DNA of 64,000 bases from Sceloporus undulatus. Its lineage: Eukaryota; Chordata; Lepidosauria; Squamata; Phrynosomatidae. The notes below the pieces were generated by a model, which was not told the DNA's origin, made no database searches, and saw only the letters and a list, made by a program, of their open reading frames with translations. Where the stretch lies: positions 20,771,066 to 20,835,065 of the forward strand of contig NC_056528.1 of assembly GCF_019175285.1 (NCBI RefSeq). Reading direction: 5' to 3'. Numbering within the stretch: position 1 is the stretch's first letter; each line of letters opens with the position of its first letter. Of the stretch, positions 20,478-33,817 are shown piece by piece. A program made the translations under genes and the position numbers.

Positions 20478-23400
20478 CTGAAATATGCAAGACATATCTT
20501 TTAGTAAATGTAAGATTTAGGCACTAGACTTTCCATGGAAAGGATGCGATAGACCCACAGAACCCAAATTCAATTTTCAGACTATTGCCTTTGCATTGTC
20601 TCTTAACCTCATCTCCCATCTGTAAAATGGATAACAACAATGAAGTGGGCTAAGTACAGCCCTGTGGCAATATATGGAACCCCAGGGTTGTTTTGTGGCC
20701 TACAGACCACCCATTTCCAGGCCTCTAGAAATAGTGATTCACCTTTTACAATGATGACAGTCCCTCCTTACCATGGCATGTACTGAAACTGTACCTAATA
20801 TCCTCTTTGGAGATTTTTAAACAGAAGCTGGATGGCCATCTATCAGGAGTGCTTTGAATGTGTCTTTCTGAACAGCAGAAGGTTGGACTGGATGGCCCTT
20901 GAAATCTCTTCCAACTCTAGAATTCTATGGTTTCTGATATGATTGGCAAGTAAATTCCATGGATTGCCTGCCTTGCACGTATTGTGTGGATAGTCTAGGT
21001 AGACAGCGCTGGGGTGAAGTTGGATTGTGGCACACATCAGTGACACAGGTCTACATAATCAGGAGGTCTTGAAAGACCAATTTAGATTGCTGGTTACAAG
21101 ATTATAAGTCAGAACCTCCCAGGTACCTTTCTTCACAATTGCTATTCTCTATGTGCAGGGCTATAAAAGCAAAGCTGAGGAGACAGTGGTGTGGATAGAA
21201 AGGATGCAGATTTATTCAGGTACTGGGAAAGCTAGGAACAAATCAGGCCTGTAAAAATGTCAAGAGTAGTAGATAAGGAAGAAGTTACATTAAAAAGGTG
21301 GCACTGCAGCTTTAAAACTAAATTCTGAGAAAGAGTGACAAAAGGATGAGGAACAAGTGTTCTGCTTTGACCAAATGAGAACAGACAAGAAATAAGCCTT
21401 GAGCATATAAAGAAACACAACAGCCAAAGAAGTGTTAAGGCACAGGGGGAAATTCTCATGCCAGCAGTGTTTGAGAAAAGCAACATTTATAGGTGTTTAA
21501 ATGTTGATTCTAGAAGACTCTGAATCAAGATGGGAGAGGTAGAGTGATTGATTGTAAACCAGAACATAGATACAATGAGCATGAGGGAAACCTATGGGAA
21601 TGGAGAAAACCGATGTGTTATTATCATCCCTAGAGAAAAAGAACAGGAGGGTGTTACTGCACTCACAACTTTGCGATGGCCAGTCAGCGAACTGAACACT
21701 AAAGCATCTGGTCTGAACCAAAAGGACTCTTGTAATGTGCTGAAGAGCCTGCTGGCCTTCTTTGTTTCAACCTGAGTGCAAGAACCATTTGCCAGCTGAC
21801 CACCAGAAGCGGAGATATGGTGATACCTTCTCCGATATGATGCAAGAATATGAAGAACAGGCCTGAGCTCTCCCTACCTGCACATCTCCCAGGAGCTGTG
21901 GCAGATGGAAATGCCACTCTTTCATGAAGTTGGAAAGCTGAAGAATGAACCCCACAGTATGATCTGCTTCCTCAAGGCAGGCTAGACTCTGCACTGTTCG
22001 GACCGCATTCAGGCACTGGAAAGAGAGAAAAATAAACAAGATTCAGAGGAAGAACTTCTTGCCTTCCCCCTGCTCTTGGTATGCTGAGTGCCCCCCCTCC
22101 CCTCAAAAATAAATTAAAATCTACCAATGCAGTTTCTAAAACAATTAAAATTGTCACAATTAATACAATATTAAATTATTTTAAAACATACAGAAGTTAA
22201 AAAGTAAATAAAACAAACCCCTACCCCCCCCCCCCATAAAAAAGCCTCCCTGGCACTGTTACCTATTAAATGCCTGGTTACACAAACATTGTACATCTCT
22301 TGCCTCACCATTAAGTTTTACAGACCCACACTACCCGATATGATGAGTACACGGGTGGCAAGAAGCAATGGCTTGTTTTCTTTCCTTAATTTATATCCCA
22401 CCTTTCTCTCAGCATGGGATTTAAGGTGGTTTACAAACATTTAACATTCATTATATCTTTAAAAAACTAAACTATCAATGTTAAAAATACTATCAAAAGT
22501 TATGACAATTAAATCAGATTTCCATTCTCCACTGAAAAATTAAAAGCCGTTTTTATTAAACATTTAAAACAATAAAATAGAAATACAACGCCCTCCATCA
22601 AAAGCTCTATCTGCTGCAACATATTAAAAATCAAATGCCCTCCCTAATCAAAAAGGTCTTTACCTGTCATGGAAACATATCAGGGAAGAAGCCAAGTGGA
22701 TCTCTTTGGGATGGGAGTTCCACAACCTAGGAACAGCCACTGAGAAAGCTCTCTTGTACCTTCAGCAAATGTGCCTGGGATGGCAGTATGATTGAGAGGA
22801 AGCCCTCCTCTGCAGATCTTAAACTTCAGGCAGGCTCATTTAAGAAGCTTTGCTTCAACTCCTTCCCAGACACAGAATAACTTGCTTGAGGAGTCCAAAG
22901 CCACTCTATTCCTAGCAATTTTCAAAGAAGGCATAAGGCCTTCTTCCTCATCTCAAAGACTTACAGGTCAATTTCAGTTGTAGAGGTTATTTGGTACTTC
23001 TGCTTTTAATTGTGGTGTACTTAGAAGAGGTTCTAATCTTGGGAAAGGTAGCTAGAAATTACTTTAAACAAGCAAACAAACCATTTAATAACAAACCTGA
23101 AGGATTCTCTCTTGATGGACACCTACAAAGTCCAAGGCATCAGTGAGAAAGTTGTACCGGAGAGTCTTCAGAAGGCGCTCCATCAACGAAATGGAAAGAC
23201 GATAGACTCCAGGCCAGGAAGGGGCATCCAGAGATTTCCGAGAGGCAGGTGGCACCTGTACAGACAGCTCAACAAATAAATGCTGGTCGCAGATATCTCA
23301 CACACTCAAATCATTACAGTATATAAATAATAATGCAGATTAATACACTAGAGAGTGTATACAGACCCCCCACCCCCACTTCATTGTGGCAGTAAAACAA

Positions 23401-26400
23401 GTTGGCACAGAGTAAGCAATCCTGATTGCAATGGGCGAGATATGGGAAGGAAGAGTCACTCACCTGACCAGCTCCATTAGTGCTCAGCTGGTAGACACTC
23501 AAGAGGGGCAAACAGATGCTCTGCATGATGCCAGCTCCTGCCACAGCTGCTGCCCCCTGCAAACGAGAGATCAGTCACTCTTGGAAGAACAACCAACTTT
23601 CCCCCGGGCCAAAGGGAGAACTCAGCACTACTAGGTTTATCCATTTATTGGCACACCCTTTATATTGACATATCTTTTTATATCAACACTGTCTCCTAAT
23701 TGTCAGGTAGCCACCACATTCCAATTCCACATATCTCCCAAATGACCATATATATACTTTTGTGGCTCATGAATGAAAATGCTCTATTTTGGAAAGGACC
23801 ATTTCAACCTATCACAATGCTCGCTAACCACATATCATGATACCAGCCAGCTGATTTGTGTGTTGAAAGAACAACAAAGGTTGTGCACCTCTCACCTGCT
23901 GGGTCCTGACCAAAGTTAGCAGCAGATGTAATGAGGCTTCTGTAAAGTGGAGGTTTTGCTTCAGCCTTAAACTGATCTCCAGGGTGGTGAAAAGAGTGGG
24001 GAGCATGGGGATTTTTCTGGTAACTTGTAGCCAATAATCTCCATCTTCATCCATTTCACAGAGCTCTTTTGCTAGATGAAGTCCCAACACACATACCTGC
24101 CATAAAGAGAGGAAGGATACATGGCTATTAGGATAGAGGAAAGACAGATGCTGAACCACAGTAAATAACTTTTACTAACTAATAACGCTTTTTGAAATTC
24201 ATATTTATTCACGTTCAGTAAAACAATGGAACAAATTATCAAGACTATTAGAGGTATTTGTAGAACAGTAACCTAGGCTAACAGGCAAAGGGGGGAAACT
24301 AAATATAGATAAAAACAGAATATTAGGGACATTCAATTAATACATGAAAATAGAGTAAAACCACTGTGTATTTTGCTAGACATTCAGATTATCTTCAACG
24401 GTTAAAATGTGGGTACAGGTCAGAGACATAGCTGTGTTAGTTTGAAATATCAGAATACAAAGAGATCTTGTAGCACCTTTGAGACTGACTGTGCAAAAGA
24501 AGTTGTAGCATAAATGTTTGTAGACTTTGTCTTCTTCCTCAGATGCATGGGCCCAGTCTACAAAAGCTTGTGCTACAACTTCTTTTACACACACAGGGGC
24601 TGTACAGACTGGCTTGAAGTGACGGCGTGGGGGGCATGGTGTTTGGATGAGGACCATTCCGACAACATTCCCACGCCAGTGTTATACTGCCTGCCTGCCC
24701 ACCCACCCAGTGGGCGGAATCACGGCATTCCTTTGGCACAGCATTTATATGACGCATGCTGAAAGGAGTGCCAAAAAGTGCTGTGGCAGCAGCAAGGATG
24801 CTTTTTTGCCAGCTCTAAAAAGACTGGCATTTTGCCATTTCTTTTAGAGCTGGCAAAGCACTGGATTGGCACCGAGGCATACGGTTGCCGCAGCCCCGAC
24901 GGGCGCTGAAAGTGGTAGCCGGACACCACTCTTTCGGGATGGTCTGTAGAGCCCCTTAGTCTCAAAGGCACAACAAGATGCTTTTGCGTGCAGTTAAAAT
25001 GCAGTCTAACTTTCTATGAAGTATTTTGTTTTGGGGGAGGAATATCCTCACAGTTTGCATTATCTTGGCTGCTATCCAATGATCCTAACCTCTTTTATCA
25101 TGCCATCTCCAAATGTGTGAAGTCTCTTCCTTTCCCTGCCATGGAATCTCATCAATGATGAAAGGCCCCTTTCCTTGTTTCTACCAAAAGAGACTGAGAG
25201 CACAGAGAGACGAGCCTCTATATTGGGCTTATATAGGGATATAGTCCTTCAAATAACCTGGACCCAAGCTGTAGTTTTTTTGATGAGTGCAACTCACAAC
25301 AGATTCTGGGGAGGAAAAATTGGGGTCAAAAGCAAACAAATCAGCCTGCACAATTTATAGGCTGCTAAAAGGTACTTGCCCCATCTCGCTGGTCTTTCTG
25401 CTTATGTCTGGAGGCATCATCTGTTTCCATGCTGTCTTTGTCATCTGTGGAGTCTCCAGAGGTCAAGCAATGCCGAGTGTGATCAAAGAGGGCAATAAAT
25501 TCCTCTTGGAGTGTTTCACACACACTCAACACCAGCTGGGAATACTGAGGGATCTCGCTCACTGTAACAAACACATAAAACACGTTGTTTTGACACAGAA
25601 CAGAGAGAAGCAGGAGGGGGAAACAAAACTCCTATAATTCAATCCCAAGCTGAAACAAAACCCTACTAGAAAATTAAATATAAAATCTTCTCTATCTCCA
25701 TTTCAAAAAACTGTATACCCAGAATCATTCAATGAATATTTCTTTATTTAATGTATACTCTGCACTTCTCCTTAAAAGGGACTCAAAGCAATTTACAAAA
25801 ATTTAAAGTCCAGCTAAAATCTTATTTTACCAAAGTTAATTAAACAAACAAATCTATTTAAAAGCACATAGATAAAGCAGTTTAAACCATATTTGAAACA
25901 ATAGCACAGCACACATTGCTGCCACGTAATTTAAACAGTAGTCCAGGGAGAACACCTCATGAGCCGCCCAAAGGTCTAACCTCGAAGGGAAAGAATGAAT
26001 ATGGACAGTACCTCCAAGCCCTTTCCCAGCCATCTTGGAGGTTTCCATGTTGGCTCCTTCCCCACTAGGTTGGAAGTAACATTAAAAGGCGTGATTCAAA
26101 ATATATGGAAATGTATCTCCTCAGGACTTTTCCAAATGCAGCTTTTTACCTTTCATTTCTTTCATGTGGAGGACTGTGATCAGTGCAGAGAACACTTTGG
26201 CTTTGGTCTTCTCCATCATCAGCTGGTCAGCCTGAAGCACGCCATCCAGGATCTGCATCAAGGAATTTATGATTTTATCCACACAGTCCAACTCGCTGAC
26301 AACAGAAATGGGAGAAAGGGGGGGGAGAGAGAAAGAGAGAGAAGCTCTTAAAAACCTTATTGTAGCACATAACGTCTTTTCTCACTTTGTGCCAACCAAA

Positions 26401-29400
26401 ATTTCACAGGCTACAGAGAGAACAATGGTGTTCACCAAGAAAACAATGATGAAGACAACAGTGGGGTTCCTCAGAGTGGCTACAAAGAAGTTCAATTCCA
26501 GAAGCTTCTGCAGAAGGTCTAGTCCATCCATGCCCACCTTCCCCAGCCTGCTGCCCAGCTTGATGATATCTTGGGCTACAATCCTGAGCTAGTATGACCA
26601 ACTTTTGTGCTGGGAGTTGGACGATTTGAAGGATATCTGGAGGACATGAATTTAAGAAAAGCATTTCTAGAACAGTTGTTTTCAAACTTTCAACCAATTC
26701 CAATTTCTTGTACTCTTCAGCTGATTCTAATACAATCTCTATAAACAGTAGAAGTAACTTCATAATTAAGCGTATCATTAGTCCATATAGCACAGTACTG
26801 TCGACATCACAACGACAGACAGCAACTCCTAGGGATTCTGATGGGAATTTTTCCCAGCCTGAACAGAAAATGGAGGATGCTGACCAGCAAACCTTTGTAC
26901 ATCCCCTAGATCTTTCCCCATTGCACATACCTTTTCCACTGTCTCAACAGGATTAACAGAAGGGTGCTTAGCATGGATCCTAGTTGCAAGCAGCACACAG
27001 ACGTAGGAACCAGCAACTGTGGAAAGATTTATTTTTATAAAGTGACAATATTTTAAAATTACTTTCTACCCAAGAAACAATCTTGCAAGTTCCACTGCTA
27101 GTACCTAAAAAGGGTTTTGTCAGAATCCCTAAACAGAATTTTATGTTTTATGTGCCCCAAATATAATTAGGACAAACAATTTCACACATGGTGGGCATTT
27201 CCATGTAACCTAAATGGAAAATGAAAAAGCATTAAGTCTCATGGAAGAGCAAGGATTGTTGGTTAGAAATCTGGGAAATGGTTCAAATCCCACTCCACCA
27301 TGGAAACTCCCTTGGTAACCTTAAGCAAGTCGCATTATCTCAGCCTCCATGAGAACCCATCCGTGCAGGAATCTTGCCAGCAAAACCTTATCACAGGGGT
27401 GCTATAAGTTTACTTGAAGGCACATAACAAGACGAAATCACATGGAACATAATGAATGCTTTAAAGTCTCTTCAGAAGGAATGTTACGGGGGGAAAGCCT
27501 ATGAATGTGGGAAAAGAGTGATTTAAGTATTTGACTCTCCATCCACACCAAATCAGCTCAGAGAATGTAGGCATGCAGGCTTTGTCAACTGTGCTGACTA
27601 AGGAACAACGTGAACTGCAAATATTTTTGTACCAAGATATACAACTGAAGGATGTGGGGAGGAACTCATAAGCCTTGTCTTATAACTTCTATATCTTTAA
27701 GACTGCCAACAGTGTACTCAATCTACAAAAAATGGATGCTGCTGCTGGATTTTCTTACAGTAATTTAGGCAACTAAGAAAAATCTCAAGTCAAACTTCAG
27801 GAAGCAAAGAGCCCACTAAAAGCTGAAAACCAGTCTATCCAATCCATGTTGAAAATAACAGTTTTTAAAAGGCTAAAATATAAGCACTCACCAAAGTCTT
27901 GGTCCCACTCAAAACATCCAGGAACAGTTGCTTGATCTCCGAGTCAGATAAGTGCATAATGTCAGCCTAGGGAGGGCAAAGTCAATAATTAATCTTTTAT
28001 TTCTTAAAATAAACCTTTTACTTCTTTCAGGTACCATCAAAACATCAAAATATTTTTTGTTTAGATTCAATGTACATTTAGCAATCAGTACCTGTGGCTA
28101 ACCAACTGTAACATTTGGGCTATCAAAACCAGGTTCGGTTGAACTGTTCCCTTTGCATGCCTGAGATGTCATAAAAAACTAGATTCCAGTTTACATGGAC
28201 AAGTTAACACATTTTATAAAAATCATCATGAACATAACAGACTGATCTTCTGGTAATCAGAACAGTGTTCTGCACCCCAGCATTTGCTTAAATAAGAATA
28301 ACCCTGCAGGGTCCAGCCAGAAGTCAGTCTAGTTCAGCAAGCTATAGCCAAACACGGCTAGCCAAATGCTTTCAGTGAGTCCTTAAAATAACAAAACCTC
28401 TTCCCTGTTGCTGTTCTCCAGGGCCAAGTACTCAGTGACAAATTGCAGAGCACAGTATATCCATTTTGCTAACTTGGGCACAGACTGATTTCCGCTAAGA
28501 TGGCTGCCTAATATACTCCTCGATCTAGAGAATTCTGTGTTGTATTAAGAACTTTTCTTTGTCCTGAATCTTGATCCATCAATTTTTCTGGGATGACCCT
28601 GAGTTATGCTGTTCATAAAGGTTAAGAGAGGAAAACTTCTCTTTCTTCAGGCATGATGTCGTAAACGTCTACATCAGCATTCTTTCAATGTGTTTAACAA
28701 CATCCCTCAGCTTCCCCAGTCAACACAGTCAATGACTAAACTGACTGGAGATTATAGAAACTACTTCAAACACTAGGATGGAACAACCTACAGAAAGCTC
28801 CTCTATAAACAGGACATCAGACTCATGAGGAATTTTCTGCAGGACAAGTCACTTGCATTGTTAATTCACATACATGTTGAGTCCTTCTTCCTTATCCAAA
28901 ATGCTTGGGGCCAGAAGTGTTTTGGATGTCTGCGTTTTTGGGACTTTGAAATCTATACATATACTTAATGAGACACCTTGGAGATGGGACTCAGGTCTGA
29001 ACAAGAAATTCATTTATGTTTTGTATACACCTTATAAGCATAGTTCAAAGGTACACTGAACCATCAGAAAGCAAAGATATCACACTCTCAGCCACCTGTG
29101 TAGATAATTTTGGATTTTTGAATATTTCAGATTTTGGAATTCTGGATAAGGGAGACTCAACCTGTACTACATTTTAATTGTACAAGAAACAACAGAATGC
29201 AGGCATCTTACTAACATCTCTCATTTTTCTCCTGCTTGGTTTGTAACATCTTGCCTGATGAAGAAGCTAGCGGAGCTTCGAAAGCTTGCAACAAGTATAT
29301 TGTGCACTTTGGTCGGCCAATAAAGGTATCACTGTTTAGTGGATTTTTGTTTGAATTTGCTAAATGGCCAACACAGCTACCCCTGCATGTTAATAAGATA

Positions 29401-32400
29401 TGTCAGTTGTCTTCAAATGTGTTACACAGACTATTTAGGCCACTATGTTGAGATTTATTCCCTCTTTCATTTCTCCGCCCCTTAAACATCTGGGTTTAAA
29501 TAGCAAGACATACAAAAGTCCTTACATGGCTGGCAGAGACGATGAGCATCATCCGCCATGCTGAGATCAGCATCTGGTACTCGGTCACAGAGGTGCAGCC
29601 AATGCCTTCTGTCTCTGCCACATGGAATGCCAAGGACTTCACATAGCCTGACCAGTATGCAAATCTCTTCTCTGTGGAAAACTTGTTAAGTGTGTCTTTC
29701 AATGACTGGTCCAAAGAACCCCTGTGCACAAAAGCAAAGACGGGAACGCTTTCAGTGTTCTCCTCATATTTGCACAAACAGCCTCTCTCCACAACATGAA
29801 ACAATATCAAGGCTACAAGCCGATGATATCAAGTGTTAAAAAGTGACAAAAACATTTAAAGAGAGCCTATATACATCCAACAAGGATGCGAAAAGACACT
29901 ACATGATGGACCAATGGAAATCATTCCTTGTAGAAAATGCTTATAGTGATACTTACTTGACCACACAGTAGATCTCAAGACAAATTATTTTCATGATCAA
30001 GGCACAGGTGTCCAGGACACTCAGCTACAAAGAGAGAAAGGGAGAAGATCAGCCTGATAACATTCTCATGGTTTCAGAAGGACTGAAACCAAAATTACTT
30101 GGGAATGCTTCCAACTGTTTCTAACAAGCATAGCTCTGATACAAACAGAGCCTGCATAGAACTGAGTGGGAGGTGCACAAGGAAACAAGATGTGCTCTGT
30201 CTTGTGTAAGATTTATTTTCCTCGTGTAACATTATGGTCCACTTTTCCTGAAGGCAGGAGCATTCACACACAAAAAAGCACTCTGCTATTACCTACATTC
30301 AAGAAAAGAGGAACATAACATTATGTCATGAGCAATAAATAATAAAAGTCTTCTAACATAGGACAGATGATACAATCCTTAATAAAGGACCAGCTATCTC
30401 AATGCCCCAGGTGATCACGGCATATTTAGGGGGCAACTGCCAACACTCTTCCTTAGAGAACTTCTTAAGAATAAAAACCTGAGTTAAACGTCTGAACAAA
30501 ATTTAAATGACTTTACCTACATCAAGCATTTCTGTTGCTAACTGCCACCGAGTTGGCTTCGTTTTGTAGCAACCTTATGGATGAGAGACCTCCATAAGCT
30601 CCGATCATCAACCCTGATCAGGGCTTGGCAATTCAGGGATTCCTTGAGTGAATGTATCCACCTGTAATGTGGTCTTTTGCTTTTTCTTCTATTTTCTAAT
30701 GGGTCACATCATCTCATAACATGTCTAAAGTACAATAGCTTTAGTTTAGCCATTTTGGCTTCAAGGCAGACAGTGATGAAAGCTGGGATGAAGAGACCAC
30801 CACGAATTTACAAAAATACAAATAAATGGATCCAAGAGGAAAACATGTCTGAACTATCATTAGAAGCCAAAATGAATAAATGTAGGCTACTGCACTTTGG
30901 ATATGTAACAAGATGAGGAGAAGCCCACATTATATATAGATTGATCCAATCAATCAAGGAAGCCATGGATTTGAGTTTGCAGGTCCTGCACAGTGTTGTT
31001 GAGTGGTACTCTTAGAGGTTCACAAGGTCACCATAGGTTTAAGCCAACTTGATAGCAAATAACAACAAATAGATTTCACAGCAAGCACTGTATAGGAAGA
31101 AGCATTCCCTCTCCTGTATGTGAAAGTGAAGACAGAAGGCCTCTACTGAGATGGTGTTTTCTGCATTTCTTTTAACATGTACTTTACATGGTGTTTTAAA
31201 AGACGCTGTCTGATTAACTGGTAAGGTCTTTTTAAAATATCAAAGCACTCTTCATTAAACATACAATCTTGCTTTTTAATTTTTTGGGAATTTTTAAGCT
31301 GACTGTTTTCACTAAGGGAACTATAATTAAAGGATGTAGACTGCAGGAAAACTGCTGCTTTCCCTGGGAACTACATACCTCAGATGTCTCACAGGGTGGA
31401 GGAAGGGTTCCAAAGAGTGGATTAGTTAAGTTTTCCCAAAATTTTGGCCTAAAAATGCAGAATGCAAACATTAATAAGTTATGTCTTTCATTTTTTCAGA
31501 TTCCAAATATACAGAAAAACCTACAAGGAGGCCAAAGAAGGATCCAGCCTCTACCCTGCCCCCCAAGCTTTCTATTTTCCACAGTAAACAACCAGACTCC
31601 TCTTAGGAAGTCCAAAAGCAGGGCACAAAAGCATCATCCTGCTCTTCAGTTTCTGCCTCCCTGCCAGTAACTAGTACCCAGAGAGAGACTACCTGTAATC
31701 ACAAGTTCTCTATTTAGCTGACACAGCCAATAGACAAATCCTTCCAGAAAGTATCTAAACCTATTTAAAACCATATATGTACCCAAAAACCCATTAAGAA
31801 GCCAATGAAGGAGAGACTTCTGAGGGCCCCAGTCATCAACTGCCCTGCTCACATCATGCAACTCAGGGCAACAAGGGCTCCCTCAATTGAAACAATCCAC
31901 CTTATTTACAGTCTCTCTCTTTTCCTACTGCCTTCTACTTTACCAAGCATCATCACCTTCACGAGTGACTCATGATATATCCAAAGTACAAAAGGCTGAG
32001 TTTAATTATCTCAGCTTTTAATAAGAGTTCAGACTTCAATTTCCCTTAGAATTATCTACTGGTCATTTTGACAGTCCATGGTATTTTTAGAGCTCTCCTC
32101 TAGCACCACATTTAATATGAGTTGATTTTATCCCTGCCAGCATTGTTCATTGTCCAGCTTTCAGAACCATACACAGAATTCAGAAATACTGCAGCCTGGA
32201 TGATTTTGACTTTGATATTAAGGTTTATTGTCTAGGAAAAGGTCACTGTTTGTGTGGATAATTATTGCTGTGTTTTATTGTCAAGAGCTGTATCATTCAG
32301 CTTGTCTGCCATGGTTTGAAATGTTAATATAGGAGGGTATAGCTTTACCTGCTTACTATTTACTGGTATTAATATGTTATGCAGTACTGTGCAAAATGAT

Positions 32401-33759
32401 GAGACATGTTGTGGGGCGTTAATTGCTAGAAACTGTAAACCAAGTTCCTTTGTGGTTATCTACAAGACAGAAGGGAGTTGAGACTGCCTCAAGAAGATCC
32501 AAGGTCCCTCTCTTAGAAATGCTGGCAGAAGTAGATAGGAAGGAGGCTTCATTGAATAAAAGGGAAAGAAAAAAACATTTTGCTTTTGTAACAAATTAAG
32601 AAGGTAGCCTATCAAAGGTTTAAAATTCTATGTGCTTTAATTGTGCTTTGTTAATGCTCGCTGCTAGGTTCTGACAAGAAACGTCTCTGGTGAACATCAT
32701 CAGTTACTGAATAAAGGTTTTCTGAATTTTCCTGCTGAAACCTGGATTTCTGAACTAAGGGTTTACTGGACCTGACACCTATTGAAAAAAGCAACAAGAG
32801 GTTAGCATGTTAATTACTCACTTGGTCCGGAGGACTAACATTGCACTATCTCGGCGATCCTGCCACAGGGCATGGAGAAAGGCGACTGTGGCTCGCTGCA
32901 GAAGTGGAGGGCACCAGTATTGCTCCTGCTGCTTGGAATCTATCAGCTCCAAAACTACATGAAGGCAGCTCCATTCTCCCAGGCTGAATTCCTAAAAGAA
33001 TATCAGGAAGGAAGAAAACCATGGTTCTAAGGTTGTCTTTTAAAATTACAAAAACTGTGGAGATAGCAAAATTTCAGAGCCATAGGGATCAGATGGTCAG
33101 TGCTGACCATGTAATTTAGAGTGGCCCCTAGGAAAGAAAAGATAATACAGTGGACCCTCTACATTCACTGGGGTTAGGGGCACAGAAAGTGGAAAAACAG
33201 CAAATAAAAAAACACAAGAGGTTTTTTTTTACCCAAGAAAACACCTCTCTAGGAATCTCTAGGTCCTCCAGGGCAATTCTGTGGTCAAGATTTGCCAGAA
33301 GTTGACAATGAAATTGTGCTGGAGGACCTACAAATCCTTAGAGAAGTATTTTCTCTAGGAACATTTAGGTCCTTCAGCATGACTTTTGGCAGAAGGTAAC
33401 AACAAAGTCACAGTGGAGAACCTAGATTCCTAGAAAGAACACATTAATCAAATCCATGAATAACCATTTCCTGTATTGCTATGTATTGTATATGTATTAT
33501 TCTACTTGAGAGTATGTATTTTCCCTGGATGAAGATTAACCTTCCATTTTGAAGCCAAGCCCTCCCTTCAGTCCATCTGCCTTGGTCCAGGCCTCAGAGG
33601 TAAAGAGGAGCTGCTGGACCTATTACCCTTTCCCTCCACTACTCCCTTCTCCTTCTGTGTCATGTCTTTTTAGATTGTAAGCCTGAGGGCAGGGAACCGT
33701 CTAACTAAAATGATTGCATGTACAGCGCTGTGTAAATTTACAGCGCTTCATAAATAAAG

Positions 33760-33817
<58 letters not shown>

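Noticed and set aside
22385-22960. Host gene or pseudogene in NUP188 intron 37
   Set aside because: The same sequence recurs at 39955, 42478 and 61770, so it is a LINE tail.
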